DNA of 17,997 nucleotides, taken from the NCBI GenBank assembly GCA_903832075.1, contig CAILAF010000427.1, forward strand, positions 1-17,997. Reading direction: 5' to 3'. This DNA is from an uncultured Chitinophagaceae bacterium (GTDB taxonomy: Bacteria; Bacteroidota; Bacteroidia; Chitinophagales; Chitinophagaceae). The translations under genes and the position numbers were made by a program. The notes under the pieces were generated by a model. It saw only the letters and a list, made by a program, of their open reading frames with translations, ran no database searches and was not told the DNA's origin. Position 1 is the first letter of the stretch; every line of letters starts with the position of its first letter. Shown piece by piece: positions 1 through 7,115 of the stretch.

Positions 1-1
1 A

Positions 2-298
2 GGTTTTAATCAAATTTATTCTTTGTCGAATCGCTTTTTTGATTATATCATGGCAGAGATTCCTCAGATTTGTGTTTCATTTCCTGAGTATAAAAAAATA
101 AATGATGAATTTGAAGTGGCCGTATTAATTGAAAATACAAGTTCGGAATTAATCAGTCAATCAATAAACAATTTGTTGAATGATGAAATTAAAAGAAACA
201 GTTTAACTGATAATTGCAGAAAAGCAAAACAAATTTTGAATTGGGAAAATGAAGAAATCAAACTATTAAACTTTTGGAAAAACATTTGCACATCATAG
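2..298 (+). CDS. glycosyltransferase, C-terminal part (cut by window edge)
   Basis: Only the last 98 residues are present. The frame is open from base 2 with no stop before TAG at 296-298, so the gene begins outside the window. A TTG at 23 could be misread as a start, but the upstream codons read G-F-N-Q-I-Y-S, which runs smoothly into the protein. The block S-L-S-N-R-F-F-D-Y-I-M-A-E-I-P-Q resembles the C-terminal donor-sugar region of GT4/GT1-fold glycosyltransferases, where N-K-x-F-D-Y-I-x-A-G-x-P is a common signature. The usual G before the final hydrophobic-P is E here. The end of the gene overlaps the next glycosyltransferase by 25 bp, suggesting one transcript. Family is fairly sure; donor and acceptor are unknown. 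Confidence 0.75.
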   Translation, partial: GFNQIYSLSNRFFDYIMAEIPQICVSFPEYKKINDEFEVAVLIENTSSELISQSINNLLNDEIKRNSLTDNCRKAKQILNWENEEIKLLNFWKNICTS

Positions 299-1404
299 AT
301 TTCAATATTCCTTTTCCGGTTGATTACGGTGGCGTAGTTGATTTGTTTTGGAAATTACCTTCCTTGCAAGCACAAGGTGTACATATTCATTTGCATTGTT
401 TTAAAAACAAAAGAAGCGAACAAAACGAGCTAAATAAATATTGTGTTTCTGTTAATTACTACGAACAAAATACAGGCTACAAAAGCATTTTAAGCAAATT
501 ACCTTATATCGTATCATCAAGAAAGAATGAGTCACTTTTAAAAAATTTATTGAAAGATGATCATCCGATTTTAATGGAAGGAATCCATTCAACTTATTTA
601 TTGAATGATAAAAGATTTATTGATCGAAAAAAATTTGTTCGACTTCATAATATTGAACATCAATATTATCATCATTTGTTTCAATCAACTTCTTCATTAT
701 TTAAAAGATTGTATTATTTAAGAGAAGAAAAATTGTTAGAAGAATATGAGCAATCAATCCATAATAAAGCTGATGCATTTTGGAGTGTTACAAAAAAAGA
801 TGTTGCTTATTTTAAAAATAAATTAGGTTTTAACAATATTGCTTATTTACCGGTGTATTTACCAAATGATTGGAAAGTAAACTGTTTGGAAGGGAAAGGA
901 AATTATTGTTTGTATCATGGAGATTTAAGTATTGAAACAAATAATAAAGCTGTTAAATGGTTATTGAATAAAATATTCAATCAAATTAAGATTCCGTTAG
1001 TTATTGCAGGAAAAAATCCATCAAAAGATTTGCAGTTATTAGTGCATCAATATCAGCATATTTCTATTGTATCAAATCCAAATGAACAGGAAATGAAAGA
1101 TTTGATCAGCAAAGCGCATATAAATATTTTACCATCGTTCAGCGAAGCAGGAATAAAATTAAAACTATTGAACGCATTATTTAATGGAAGATATTGTTTG
1201 GTAAATGAGGCAACCGTTGCCGGAAGCGAATTAGAAAATTTATGTGTTGTTGCGAATAGTGATGATGAAATACTAAATAAAATTGTTGAATTATATGCTC
1301 AACCTTTCAACAAAGAAGAAATAGAAAAAAGAAAAAAAAATTTGTTTGGAATGTTTAGTAATGAAACGAATGCAAAACAGCAAGTTAAGTGGATATGGGA
1401 ATAA
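274..1404 (+). CDS. GT-B fold glycosyltransferase, GT4-like
   Basis: Complete 376-residue cytoplasmic glycosyltransferase, predicted to add one sugar to a lipid-linked glycan. The N-terminus (H-L-H-I-I-D-F-N-I-P-F-P-V-D-Y-G-G) has the first Rossmann strand and glycine loop typical of Bacteroidota polysaccharide glycosyltransferases. A mid-protein Y-H-G-D-L-S block and a C-terminal S-E-A-G-I-K-L-K-L-L-N-A-L block form the nucleotide-sugar side. The second Glu of the classical E-x7-E motif is not conserved there, as expected for this divergent subgroup. The start is TTG at 274; a second in-frame TTG at 286 is possible, but 274 keeps the residues before the first strand. It overlaps the preceding gene by 25 bp and ends 2 bp from the oppositely oriented phosphatase gene. 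A run of nine A lies at 1332-1340 near the 3' end. Specificity cannot be read. Confidence 0.85.
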   Translation: MEKHLHIIDFNIPFPVDYGGVVDLFWKLPSLQAQGVHIHLHCFKNKRSEQNELNKYCVSVNYYEQNTGYKSILSKLPYIVSSRKNESLLKNLLKDDHPILMEGIHSTYLLNDKRFIDRKKFVRLHNIEHQYYHHLFQSTSSLFKRLYYLREEKLLEEYEQSIHNKADAFWSVTKKDVAYFKNKLGFNNIAYLPVYLPNDWKVNCLEGKGNYCLYHGDLSIETNNKAVKWLLNKIFNQIKIPLVIAGKNPSKDLQLLVHQYQHISIVSNPNEQEMKDLISKAHINILPSFSEAGIKLKLLNALFNGRYCLVNEATVAGSELENLCVVANSDDEILNKIVELYAQPFNKEEIEKRKKNLFGMFSNETNAKQQVKWIWE

Positions 1405-1406
1405 TG

Positions 1407-2141
1407 CTATAACGTAGAATTCAATAGTGGTGCATCTTTCAGCAGCTTATATAAATCATTTTTTTTAGCAAATAATTGCAGTGTATGCAGATGATGTTGA
1501 TGATGCATATCTGTTCCAACAAACTCAATCATTTCTTTTTTCAATAATTTATGCGCAACTTTTTTTACATCAACACCATAATATCCGGCAAGTGAAAGAA
1601 TATTTAATTGCATCAAACAACCTCTCTCTTTTAATTCGGTATACAAATTAAAATTAGAATGGTAGTACGAATATCTTTCCGGGTGCGCCAATATTGGTTG
1701 CAACCCTAATAATTTTAAATCAAAAATCACCTGTTGCAAATAAGGAGAAGCCGCTACATAAGACATTTCAATCAAAATATAATGATCACCAAAAGTTAAT
1801 AGCTTATCTCCTCTTTTTATTGATTGTTCAAACTCATGATCAATCATATATTCAGCAGCAGTATCAATCGGCATTTCAATTTCCAAATTATTCAATGCAT
1901 CTTTTACATTATTCAATACAGGTAAAATAGTTTCGGGAGAATTAGCATAGATACCAGGTAAGATATGCGGTGTTGTAATTAATTTATTATATCCTAATTG
2001 TTTTAATTCTTTTACGAATAAAATAGCATCTGCCATATTTTGCAAGCCATCATCTAATGCCGGCAGTAAATGCGAATGCATATCAGTACCAATAAAGGAA
2101 AGATCAACTTCTTTGGAAGATTTTTTAAAAAATGAGAACAT
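1407..2141 (-). CDS. CpsB/YwqE-type PHP-domain protein-tyrosine phosphatase
   Basis: A 244-residue protein with the metal-binding motifs of the CpsB/CapC/YwqE family: D20-M-H-S-H24 with L-P-A-L-D-D-G after it, T-T-P-H59, E97, H153-P-E-R, and G-T-D211-M-H-H near the C-terminus. These ligands bind the metal cluster of the PHP fold. Family members dephosphorylate tyrosine-phosphorylated capsule regulators and so tune polysaccharide synthesis; that role here is inferred. No signal peptide or membrane helix is seen, so it is probably cytoplasmic. It lies 20 bp downstream of the dehydratase gene on the same strand and is probably cotranscribed with it. No BY-kinase (Wzc/CpsD type) partner is in the window. 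The start is ATG at 2141. The stop lies 2 bp from the stop of the converging glycosyltransferase gene, leaving no room for a terminator between them. Confidence 0.9.
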   Translation of the reverse strand: MFSFFKKSSKEVDLSFIGTDMHSHLLPALDDGLQNMADAILFVKELKQLGYNKLITTPHILPGIYANSPETILPVLNNVKDALNNLEIEMPIDTAAEYMIDHEFEQSIKRGDKLLTFGDHYILIEMSYVAASPYLQQVIFDLKLLGLQPILAHPERYSYYHSNFNLYTELKERGCLMQLNILSLAGYYGVDVKKVAHKLLKKEMIEFVGTDMHHQHHLHTLQLFAKKNDLYKLLKDAPLLNSTL

Positions 2142-2161
2142 AATTTTTATAAAAGATAAAC

Positions 2162-4135
2162 TCAGCTTCCTAATGCAGAATATAATGATGGCGATAATCG
2201 CTCTTCATCAATAGATTCATAAATAGAATTATTACTGATGTATTCAGGAACGATACGTTTCATTTGTTTCACTACTTCCTGATCTTCATTTTGCAATGCC
2301 AATGAAATTAAATGATCAATACTACCAATCACTTGATCAAAATTGTATTCCATTACTTTGGCAATTAATATTTTTTTATTGTGCGTTGGAATAACTTCTT
2401 CTTCTTTATTCAATAACTCTTCAAATAATTTTTCTCCTGGTCTCAATCCTGTAAATTTTAATTCAATATCCTTGCCGGGGATTAGTCCTGTTAATTGAAT
2501 CATCTTCTTTGCCAAATCTAAAATTCTTACCGGCTCACCCATATCAAATAAAAATATTTCACCTCCTGCACCTATTGTCATTGCTTCTAAAACCAAAGAA
2601 CATGCTTCAGGGATCGTCATAAAGAAACGAATGATATCAGGATGTGTAATAGTAACAGGACCACCATTGGCAATTTGTTCTTTAAATCTTGGAATGACAG
2701 AACCATTAGAACCCAATACATTTCCAAAGCGAGTGGTGATGAATTTTGTTCGTTTTGGTTTACCGGCTATTTGAATAATGCCTTCATCCAACAACGGCAT
2801 TGTTTCTCTTGTTTGTAATGATTGACAATAAATTTCAGCGATTCGTTTTGATGCACCCATTACATTTGTTGGATTGATCGCTTTATCTGTTGATACAAAT
2901 AAAAATCTTTCTACTCCATAAAATTCCGAAAGATTAGCCAATACTTTTGTTCCTAACACATTATTTCGAACAGCTTCTGATGGATGATTTTCCATCATAG
3001 GAACATGTTTATAAGCAGCCGCATGAAATACAACCTGCGGTTGATATTTTGCAAACAAAGCATGCATAGAAACTTCATCCTTCACATCACCCAAATACAT
3101 TTTTAATGCATTGCCTAATTTATATTTTTGTTGCAATTCATATTCCAATTCATACAATCCACTTTCTGTTTGATCGCATATAATTAATAAAGTTGGATAC
3201 ACTGCACATAACTGTCTTGCCAACTCACTACCTATTGAACCTGATGCGCCGGTAATTAATATTTTTTTATCCCTCAAATGATCAATCACATGCTGGTTAT
3301 GTAAATTAATTGGTGGTCTGCCTAATAATTCTTCAACGCCAACTTCACGTAATTGATTAATGTTCAAATGACCCTGAATCCAATCTTTCATTGGCGGAAT
3401 ATTCATCACTTTCACACCTTGAGCTAAACAAAAATCAACTACCACATTTTTCTCATCTAATTCAAAATCTGTTTTTGAAAAAAATAAAGTTTTCACCTTC
3501 CATTCACTAAAAACAGTTTTTGCCTGAGAGAAAGAAAAAACGTTAACACCATCAATTGATTTACCAACTAATGATTCATCCGCATCAATAAAAGCAATTA
3601 CTCTAAAATCATAATTAGAAGTTTGTTCAATCGTTTTCTTTAAAACTGAACCGTTTAACTGAGCGCCATAAATAACAACATTGGTACCATCAATTTCTAG
3701 AGTATTTTGCTTGTAAGAAAATTTAACGAAAAGACGATAACTGTAAATGATAAAAGAAGCTGCAAAAAAATAAATTCCTAAAACTGTTAGCGGCGTAATC
3801 TGTTGCACTCTTAAAATGGCAAGTGAAACATTTATTAAAAACATGATGAAGAAAGAATAAAATATAGCAGTTACACTTCTAATGGCTTCTCTAAAACCTG
3901 AATACCTGATGATGCCTTGATAAGTTCTGAATAGATAAAATAATGTGGCGTTAATACTAATAACTACAATAAAATTTTTTATTAAATCAATTGAACGAAT
4001 AAAAGTGAAATCGAAATTAAATCTTAAACAATAAGCAAACAATAAGGAAAAAGCAGATATAAAAATATCCAAAATAAAAATAGCCCACTGCGGAGTGATT
4101 TTATTTTGAAGTAGATAATCTCTAAACTTTTTCAC
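2162..4135 (-). CDS. membrane-bound nucleotide-sugar 4,6-dehydratase (WbpM/CapD/PglF family)
   Basis: A full-length 657-residue member of the membrane WbpM/CapD/PglF family, which converts UDP-GlcNAc to a UDP-4-keto-6-deoxy sugar. About four membrane helices lie between residues 17 and 137. A first Rossmann-like domain follows (about 150-270), then a C-terminal SDR domain with the NAD(P) loop T295-G-A-S-G-S-I-G-S. The catalytic stretch is S415-T-D417-K418 followed by M426 and K430 in M-G-A-S-K. The Met in place of the SDR Tyr, and its spacing from the Asp, match the FlaA1/PglF class. A G-L-R-P-G-E-K motif lies near the C-terminus. The start is GTG at 4135; no ATG lies in frame upstream before a stop, and this start keeps the conserved N-terminus. 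It has its own 158-bp leader after a terminator, so it probably begins a two-gene unit with the phosphatase. Its 4-keto product would feed the aminotransferase at 4900-6117. Confidence 0.93.
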   Translation of the reverse strand: MKKFRDYLLQNKITPQWAIFILDIFISAFSLLFAYCLRFNFDFTFIRSIDLIKNFIVVISINATLFYLFRTYQGIIRYSGFREAIRSVTAIFYSFFIMFLINVSLAILRVQQITPLTVLGIYFFAASFIIYSYRLFVKFSYKQNTLEIDGTNVVIYGAQLNGSVLKKTIEQTSNYDFRVIAFIDADESLVGKSIDGVNVFSFSQAKTVFSEWKVKTLFFSKTDFELDEKNVVVDFCLAQGVKVMNIPPMKDWIQGHLNINQLREVGVEELLGRPPINLHNQHVIDHLRDKKILITGASGSIGSELARQLCAVYPTLLIICDQTESGLYELEYELQQKYKLGNALKMYLGDVKDEVSMHALFAKYQPQVVFHAAAYKHVPMMENHPSEAVRNNVLGTKVLANLSEFYGVERFLFVSTDKAINPTNVMGASKRIAEIYCQSLQTRETMPLLDEGIIQIAGKPKRTKFITTRFGNVLGSNGSVIPRFKEQIANGGPVTITHPDIIRFFMTIPEACSLVLEAMTIGAGGEIFLFDMGEPVRILDLAKKMIQLTGLIPGKDIELKFTGLRPGEKLFEELLNKEEEVIPTHNKKILIAKVMEYNFDQVIGSIDHLISLALQNEDQEVVKQMKRIVPEYISNNSIYESIDEERLSPSLYSALGS

Positions 4136-4202
4136 TTTAATAAAAATTGATTTTAGTGAATTTTTTTGCAGGATTTGATTTTATAGTAATTCAATAGAAC
4201 TT

Positions 4203-4210
4203 CAAAAATA
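4203..4210 (-). promoter_or_regulatory. possible Bacteroidota -7 element upstream of the dehydratase gene
   Basis: On the minus strand this octamer reads TATTTTTG, matching the Bacteroidota sigma-ABfr -7 consensus TAnnTTTG. It would give a leader of roughly 60 nt before the GTG start at 4135. No convincing TTTG -33 element lies at the right distance upstream, so this is only a candidate. Its place in the only sizeable noncoding gap, just after a terminator, supports a promoter somewhere here. Confidence 0.3.
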
Positions 4211-4256
4211 CCAATAAAAGCTTAGTTACCTTTAATATTATTAATTAGAATATTAT

Positions 4257-4304
4257 AAAAAAGCATTGTTTTTTGCTTCAAAAGCAAGTGATTTTATGCT
4301 TTTT
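4257..4304 (-). terminator. nested-hairpin intrinsic terminator ending the long operon
   Basis: Read on the minus strand, an outer 9-bp stem AAAAAGCAT / ATGCTTTTT (plus-strand arms 4296-4304 and 4258-4266) encloses an inner 6-bp stem TTGCTT / AAGCAA with a 3-nt loop (arms 4282-4287 and 4273-4278). The outer 3' arm runs directly into six T residues (4262-4257). The 5' arm overlaps the last codons and the stop of the sugar-transferase gene. The position, right after the last gene of a long same-strand run and before a gap, fits an intrinsic terminator. The stems are AT-rich, so it may be leaky. Confidence 0.65.
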
Positions 4305-4896
4305 CTGATTTTTGAAAGATAGAATAAATTGTAAGAAAAATTACTTTAAAATAATTTTTAACAGTTCTGTTCTCCAGAAATTTTTGATTTAACGCTATTT
4401 TTTGAGGCATGATTTCATTTATATAAAGTGATTCCCAATCATCAGACATACTCAATAAATGGTTTTCATCTTTATATTTTATTGAAGCATAATCAGTAAT
4501 TCCGGGTAAAACTTTTAATACATTCATTTGATCATCGGTATACAACGATACATATTTTCTAACTTCAGGTCTTGGTCCAACAATACTCATTTCGCCTTTA
4601 ACAACATTTATTAATTGCGGCAATTCATCCAACTTGAATTTTCTTAAAAAATAGCCAATGGATGTAATTCTGTTATCCCTCCTACCAACGGTTAGCAATC
4701 CACTTTTATCAGAATTATTATGCATCGTTCTAAACTTGTGCAATTCAAAATCAATATTATTTTTTCCAACTCGTTTTTGTTTATAAAAAATATTGCCTTT
4801 CGAATTTAACTTAATTGCAATAGCAATTAACAAAAAAAATGGCAACAGAATAATGAGTGCAATGATTGAAATAAAAAGATCAAAAAACCTAATCAT
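4294..4896 (-). CDS. PglC-type initiating phosphoglycosyl transferase (sugar transferase)
   Basis: A 200-residue protein of the bacterial sugar transferase family, in the short monotopic PglC form without the multi-helix N-terminal domain of WbaP/WcaJ. It transfers a sugar-1-phosphate from a UDP-sugar to undecaprenyl phosphate and so starts the repeat unit. Residues 7-29 form the hydrophobic re-entrant helix with P19 at its kink. G34-N-I-F-Y, K54-F-R-T-M and the catalytic dyad D90-E91 in L-D-E-L-P-Q follow. G101-E-M-S-I-V-G-P-R-P-E closes the core. The start is ATG at 4896. It lies 3 bp downstream of a DegT aminotransferase gene, the usual arrangement in bacillosamine-like pathways, which suggests that its substrate is the amino sugar made by that enzyme and the dehydratase. 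It is the last gene before the terminator at 4257-4304. Confidence 0.93.
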   Translation of the reverse strand: MIRFFDLFISIIALIILLPFFLLIAIAIKLNSKGNIFYKQKRVGKNNIDFELHKFRTMHNNSDKSGLLTVGRRDNRITSIGYFLRKFKLDELPQLINVVKGEMSIVGPRPEVRKYVSLYTDDQMNVLKVLPGITDYASIKYKDENHLLSMSDDWESLYINEIMPQKIALNQKFLENRTVKNYFKVIFLTIYSIFQKSEKA

Positions 4897-4899
4897 ATA

Positions 4900-6117
4900 T
4901 TATTTAGATAAAACCGATTGTACTGATTCAACTACATGTTGAACAATATAAACACAAGCTTCTTTGTGTAATTGAGGATAAATAGGCAGAGAAATTTCTG
5001 CAGCATAATTTTTATACGCCACAGGAAAATTATTGATTTGATAACCCATGTTTTTAAACACAGTTAACATGGGCAACGGAATAAAATGAACATTTACAGC
5101 AATACCTGTTGCGCTTATCTTTTCAATTATTTCATCCCGCTGTTCTTCAGAAATATTTTTTATTCTCAATGGATATAAATGATAACTACCTGAACAACCA
5201 TCCTTATCATAAGGTGGTAACCATGCCCAAGAAAATTTTTTAAACGCTTCTGAATAAAAATCAAACACTCGTTTCCTTTCTTTTAATAAAACATCACTAT
5301 ACTTTCTGATTTGAGCCAATCCAATGGCAGCAAGGACATCAGGCAAATTCATTTTAAACCCCGGATATACAACATCATATTTCCATCCACCCGCTTTACT
5401 TTTCGAAAACGCATCTTTAGTTTGTCCATTTAAACTCCATAAACGTAATGTATGGTACACTTCCTTATTATTGAAAGGCTTTGGTAAATGAATACAAATC
5501 GCACCACCTTCTGCAGTAGTTAAATTCTTAACTGCATGAAAAGAGAATACAGAAATATCTGCCCAAACTCCTACTCGTTTATTTTTATAATAAGCACCAA
5601 AAGCATGTGCTGCATCACTCATTACCAATATTCTTCCTAATTTTTCTTGCTGAATTCCTTTTGCAATAAATTTATTTTTAACTGATGGCTTTTTTACTAA
5701 AGTATTGATAGCTTCATAATCACAAGGCCATCCTGCAAAATCAACAGGTATAATTGCTTTTGTTTTTTCGGTGATGGCTAATTCAATTTTATCAACGTCA
5801 ATATTAAAATCATCGCCAACATCTACGATTATAACTTTAGCGCCAATATGCATTGCCACCAATGCTGTAGCACAATAAGTATATGCAGGAACAATCACTT
5901 CATCGCCTTTAGTGATTCCATACCAATGCAAAACCAACATCATGGCAGATGTGGCAGAATTTACGCCCAGTGCGGATTCAACGCCAACATAGTTGCACAC
6001 TTCATCTTCCAATGCTTTAACTTTCGGGCCAGTTGTTATCCAGCCACTCCGTAAAGAATCCAATACTTCATCTTCAACATCTGCATCATTATAAGGCGGA
6101 GAAAAAGGGATGATCAT
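4900..6117 (-). CDS. DegT/DnrJ/EryC1/StrS aminotransferase, PglE-like
   Basis: A 405-residue PLP-dependent sugar aminotransferase, predicted to convert a UDP-4-keto-6-deoxy-HexNAc to the 4-amino sugar with glutamate as donor. The N-terminal F-S-P-P-Y and S-G-W-I-T-T-G-P blocks are typical. D168 in S-D-A-A-H171 would contact the PLP ring nitrogen. K197 in F-S-F-H-A-V-K-N-L-T-T-A-E-G-G is the Schiff-base lysine. In many relatives the residue before this lysine is T; here it is V. The start is ATG at 6117, 8 bp after the GT2 gene, and the stop is 3 bp before the PglC-like gene. That coupling, together with the WbpM-type dehydratase nearby, supports a bacillosamine-like precursor pathway. No PglD-type acetyltransferase sits beside it. 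An ArnB/PseC-like role with a related 4-keto sugar remains possible. Confidence 0.92.
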   Translation of the reverse strand: MIIPFSPPYNDADVEDEVLDSLRSGWITTGPKVKALEDEVCNYVGVESALGVNSATSAMMLVLHWYGITKGDEVIVPAYTYCATALVAMHIGAKVIIVDVGDDFNIDVDKIELAITEKTKAIIPVDFAGWPCDYEAINTLVKKPSVKNKFIAKGIQQEKLGRILVMSDAAHAFGAYYKNKRVGVWADISVFSFHAVKNLTTAEGGAICIHLPKPFNNKEVYHTLRLWSLNGQTKDAFSKSKAGGWKYDVVYPGFKMNLPDVLAAIGLAQIRKYSDVLLKERKRVFDFYSEAFKKFSWAWLPPYDKDGCSGSYHLYPLRIKNISEEQRDEIIEKISATGIAVNVHFIPLPMLTVFKNMGYQINNFPVAYKNYAAEISLPIYPQLHKEACVYIVQHVVESVQSVLSK

Positions 6118-6125
6118 TGATTAAT

Positions 6126-7115
6126 TTATTTATGAAAGAGGAAGCCTTTTAAAGTTCCCCATCCGTAATAAAAATGAAATCCAAAAAATATGAATGGTAA
6201 AAATATTTTCCGATTGTCATTATCTTCTTTTATTGATAAAATAGTAAACAACATGCCTGCTAATAAATGTAAAGCGATAATAAATCCGAACAATAAAATA
6301 AGATAAAAACTATTAAAGAAAATAATTTCACTTATTCCTCCAATAAACGTAACGAATAATGAAAGAACAAAAATAAATGGAATAAAATGATGAATGCGCA
6401 TACTTCTTAAATGCATGAAAAAACTTTTGGCATTCCAAAATCCACTACGGTAAGCGTATTTAAATAATTTATTTAAATCAGCCGGTGGACGATAAAAACA
6501 TTTTGTTTTCCAAGTACAATATAATTGATGACCGGCATCTAATAAACGCTGGTTCATATCATTGTCCTGATTGCGTTCCAGCGTTTCGTTATATCCGCCA
6601 ACATCAATCAATGCTTGTTTTTTTACAACCGGAAAATTTACCGAATAAACATATCCTTCTTGCATCACACGAAAAGAATTTCCAGACACACCAAAGCTGC
6701 TTAACATAACCCATTCGCATAATTTTGCTTGCGTTGTTGAAAAAGCAGATTGTGTAATTACTCTTCCTGAACATGCAATTGAATTGGTTGCGATTAATTC
6801 ATCACAACAAACTTGCAAATAATTTTTATCGTATGCACTATGCGCACCTAAAATAGCAACGTATTCTCCTTTCGCTTCTTTAATTCCAATATTAAATGCA
6901 AAAGGTGTTTTACGTTTTAGATTATCAATTAAACGAACATTCGAATATTTTTCGGCATACTCTTTTATAATGTTTCTTGTTTTATCAGTACTCATTCCAT
7001 CGCACAATAATATTTCAACATCAAATGATGAATGTTCTTGTTGCAAAAAACTTTCTATCGTTTGTTGAATATATTTTTCTTCGTTAAAAACCGGACAAAT
7101 AATTGAAATAATCAT
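6126..7115 (-). CDS. GT2 family glycosyltransferase with C-terminal membrane helices (ExoA-like)
   Basis: A 329-residue protein with an N-terminal GT-A domain: S-I-I-C-P-V-F-N-E-E (residues 4-13), the D39-G region, then R-K-T-P-F-A-F-N-I-G-I. A hydrophobic tail from about residue 240 to 310 holds two or three membrane helices. The layout resembles the ExoA branch of GT2 enzymes that extend lipid-linked oligosaccharides at the inner membrane. Where most GT2 enzymes carry the metal-binding D-x-D, this protein reads L89-G-A-H-S-A-Y, with no Asp; the His lines up with the ExoA-type D-A-H-A motif. A later N-Q-D-N-D-M-N-Q-R block matches the acceptor/catalytic Asp region. The start is ATG at 7113-7115, overlapping the TGA of the upstream aminotransferase gene by 4 bp (ATGA). 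Donor sugar unknown. Confidence 0.87.
   Translation of the reverse strand: MIISIICPVFNEEKYIQQTIESFLQQEHSSFDVEILLCDGMSTDKTRNIIKEYAEKYSNVRLIDNLKRKTPFAFNIGIKEAKGEYVAILGAHSAYDKNYLQVCCDELIATNSIACSGRVITQSAFSTTQAKLCEWVMLSSFGVSGNSFRVMQEGYVYSVNFPVVKKQALIDVGGYNETLERNQDNDMNQRLLDAGHQLYCTWKTKCFYRPPADLNKLFKYAYRSGFWNAKSFFMHLRSMRIHHFIPFIFVLSLFVTFIGGISEIIFFNSFYLILLFGFIIALHLLAGMLFTILSIKEDNDNRKIFLPFIFFGFHFYYGWGTLKGFLFHK

Noticed and set aside
1694..1930. Plus-strand open frame inside the phosphatase gene
   Set aside because: It is opposite a protein with complete PHP metal motifs and shows no recognisable domain; a shadow of the real gene.
5848..6054. Plus-strand open frame rich in His and Cys opposite the PglE-like aminotransferase
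   Set aside because: The composition follows from the reverse complement of the conserved aminotransferase; no independent support.
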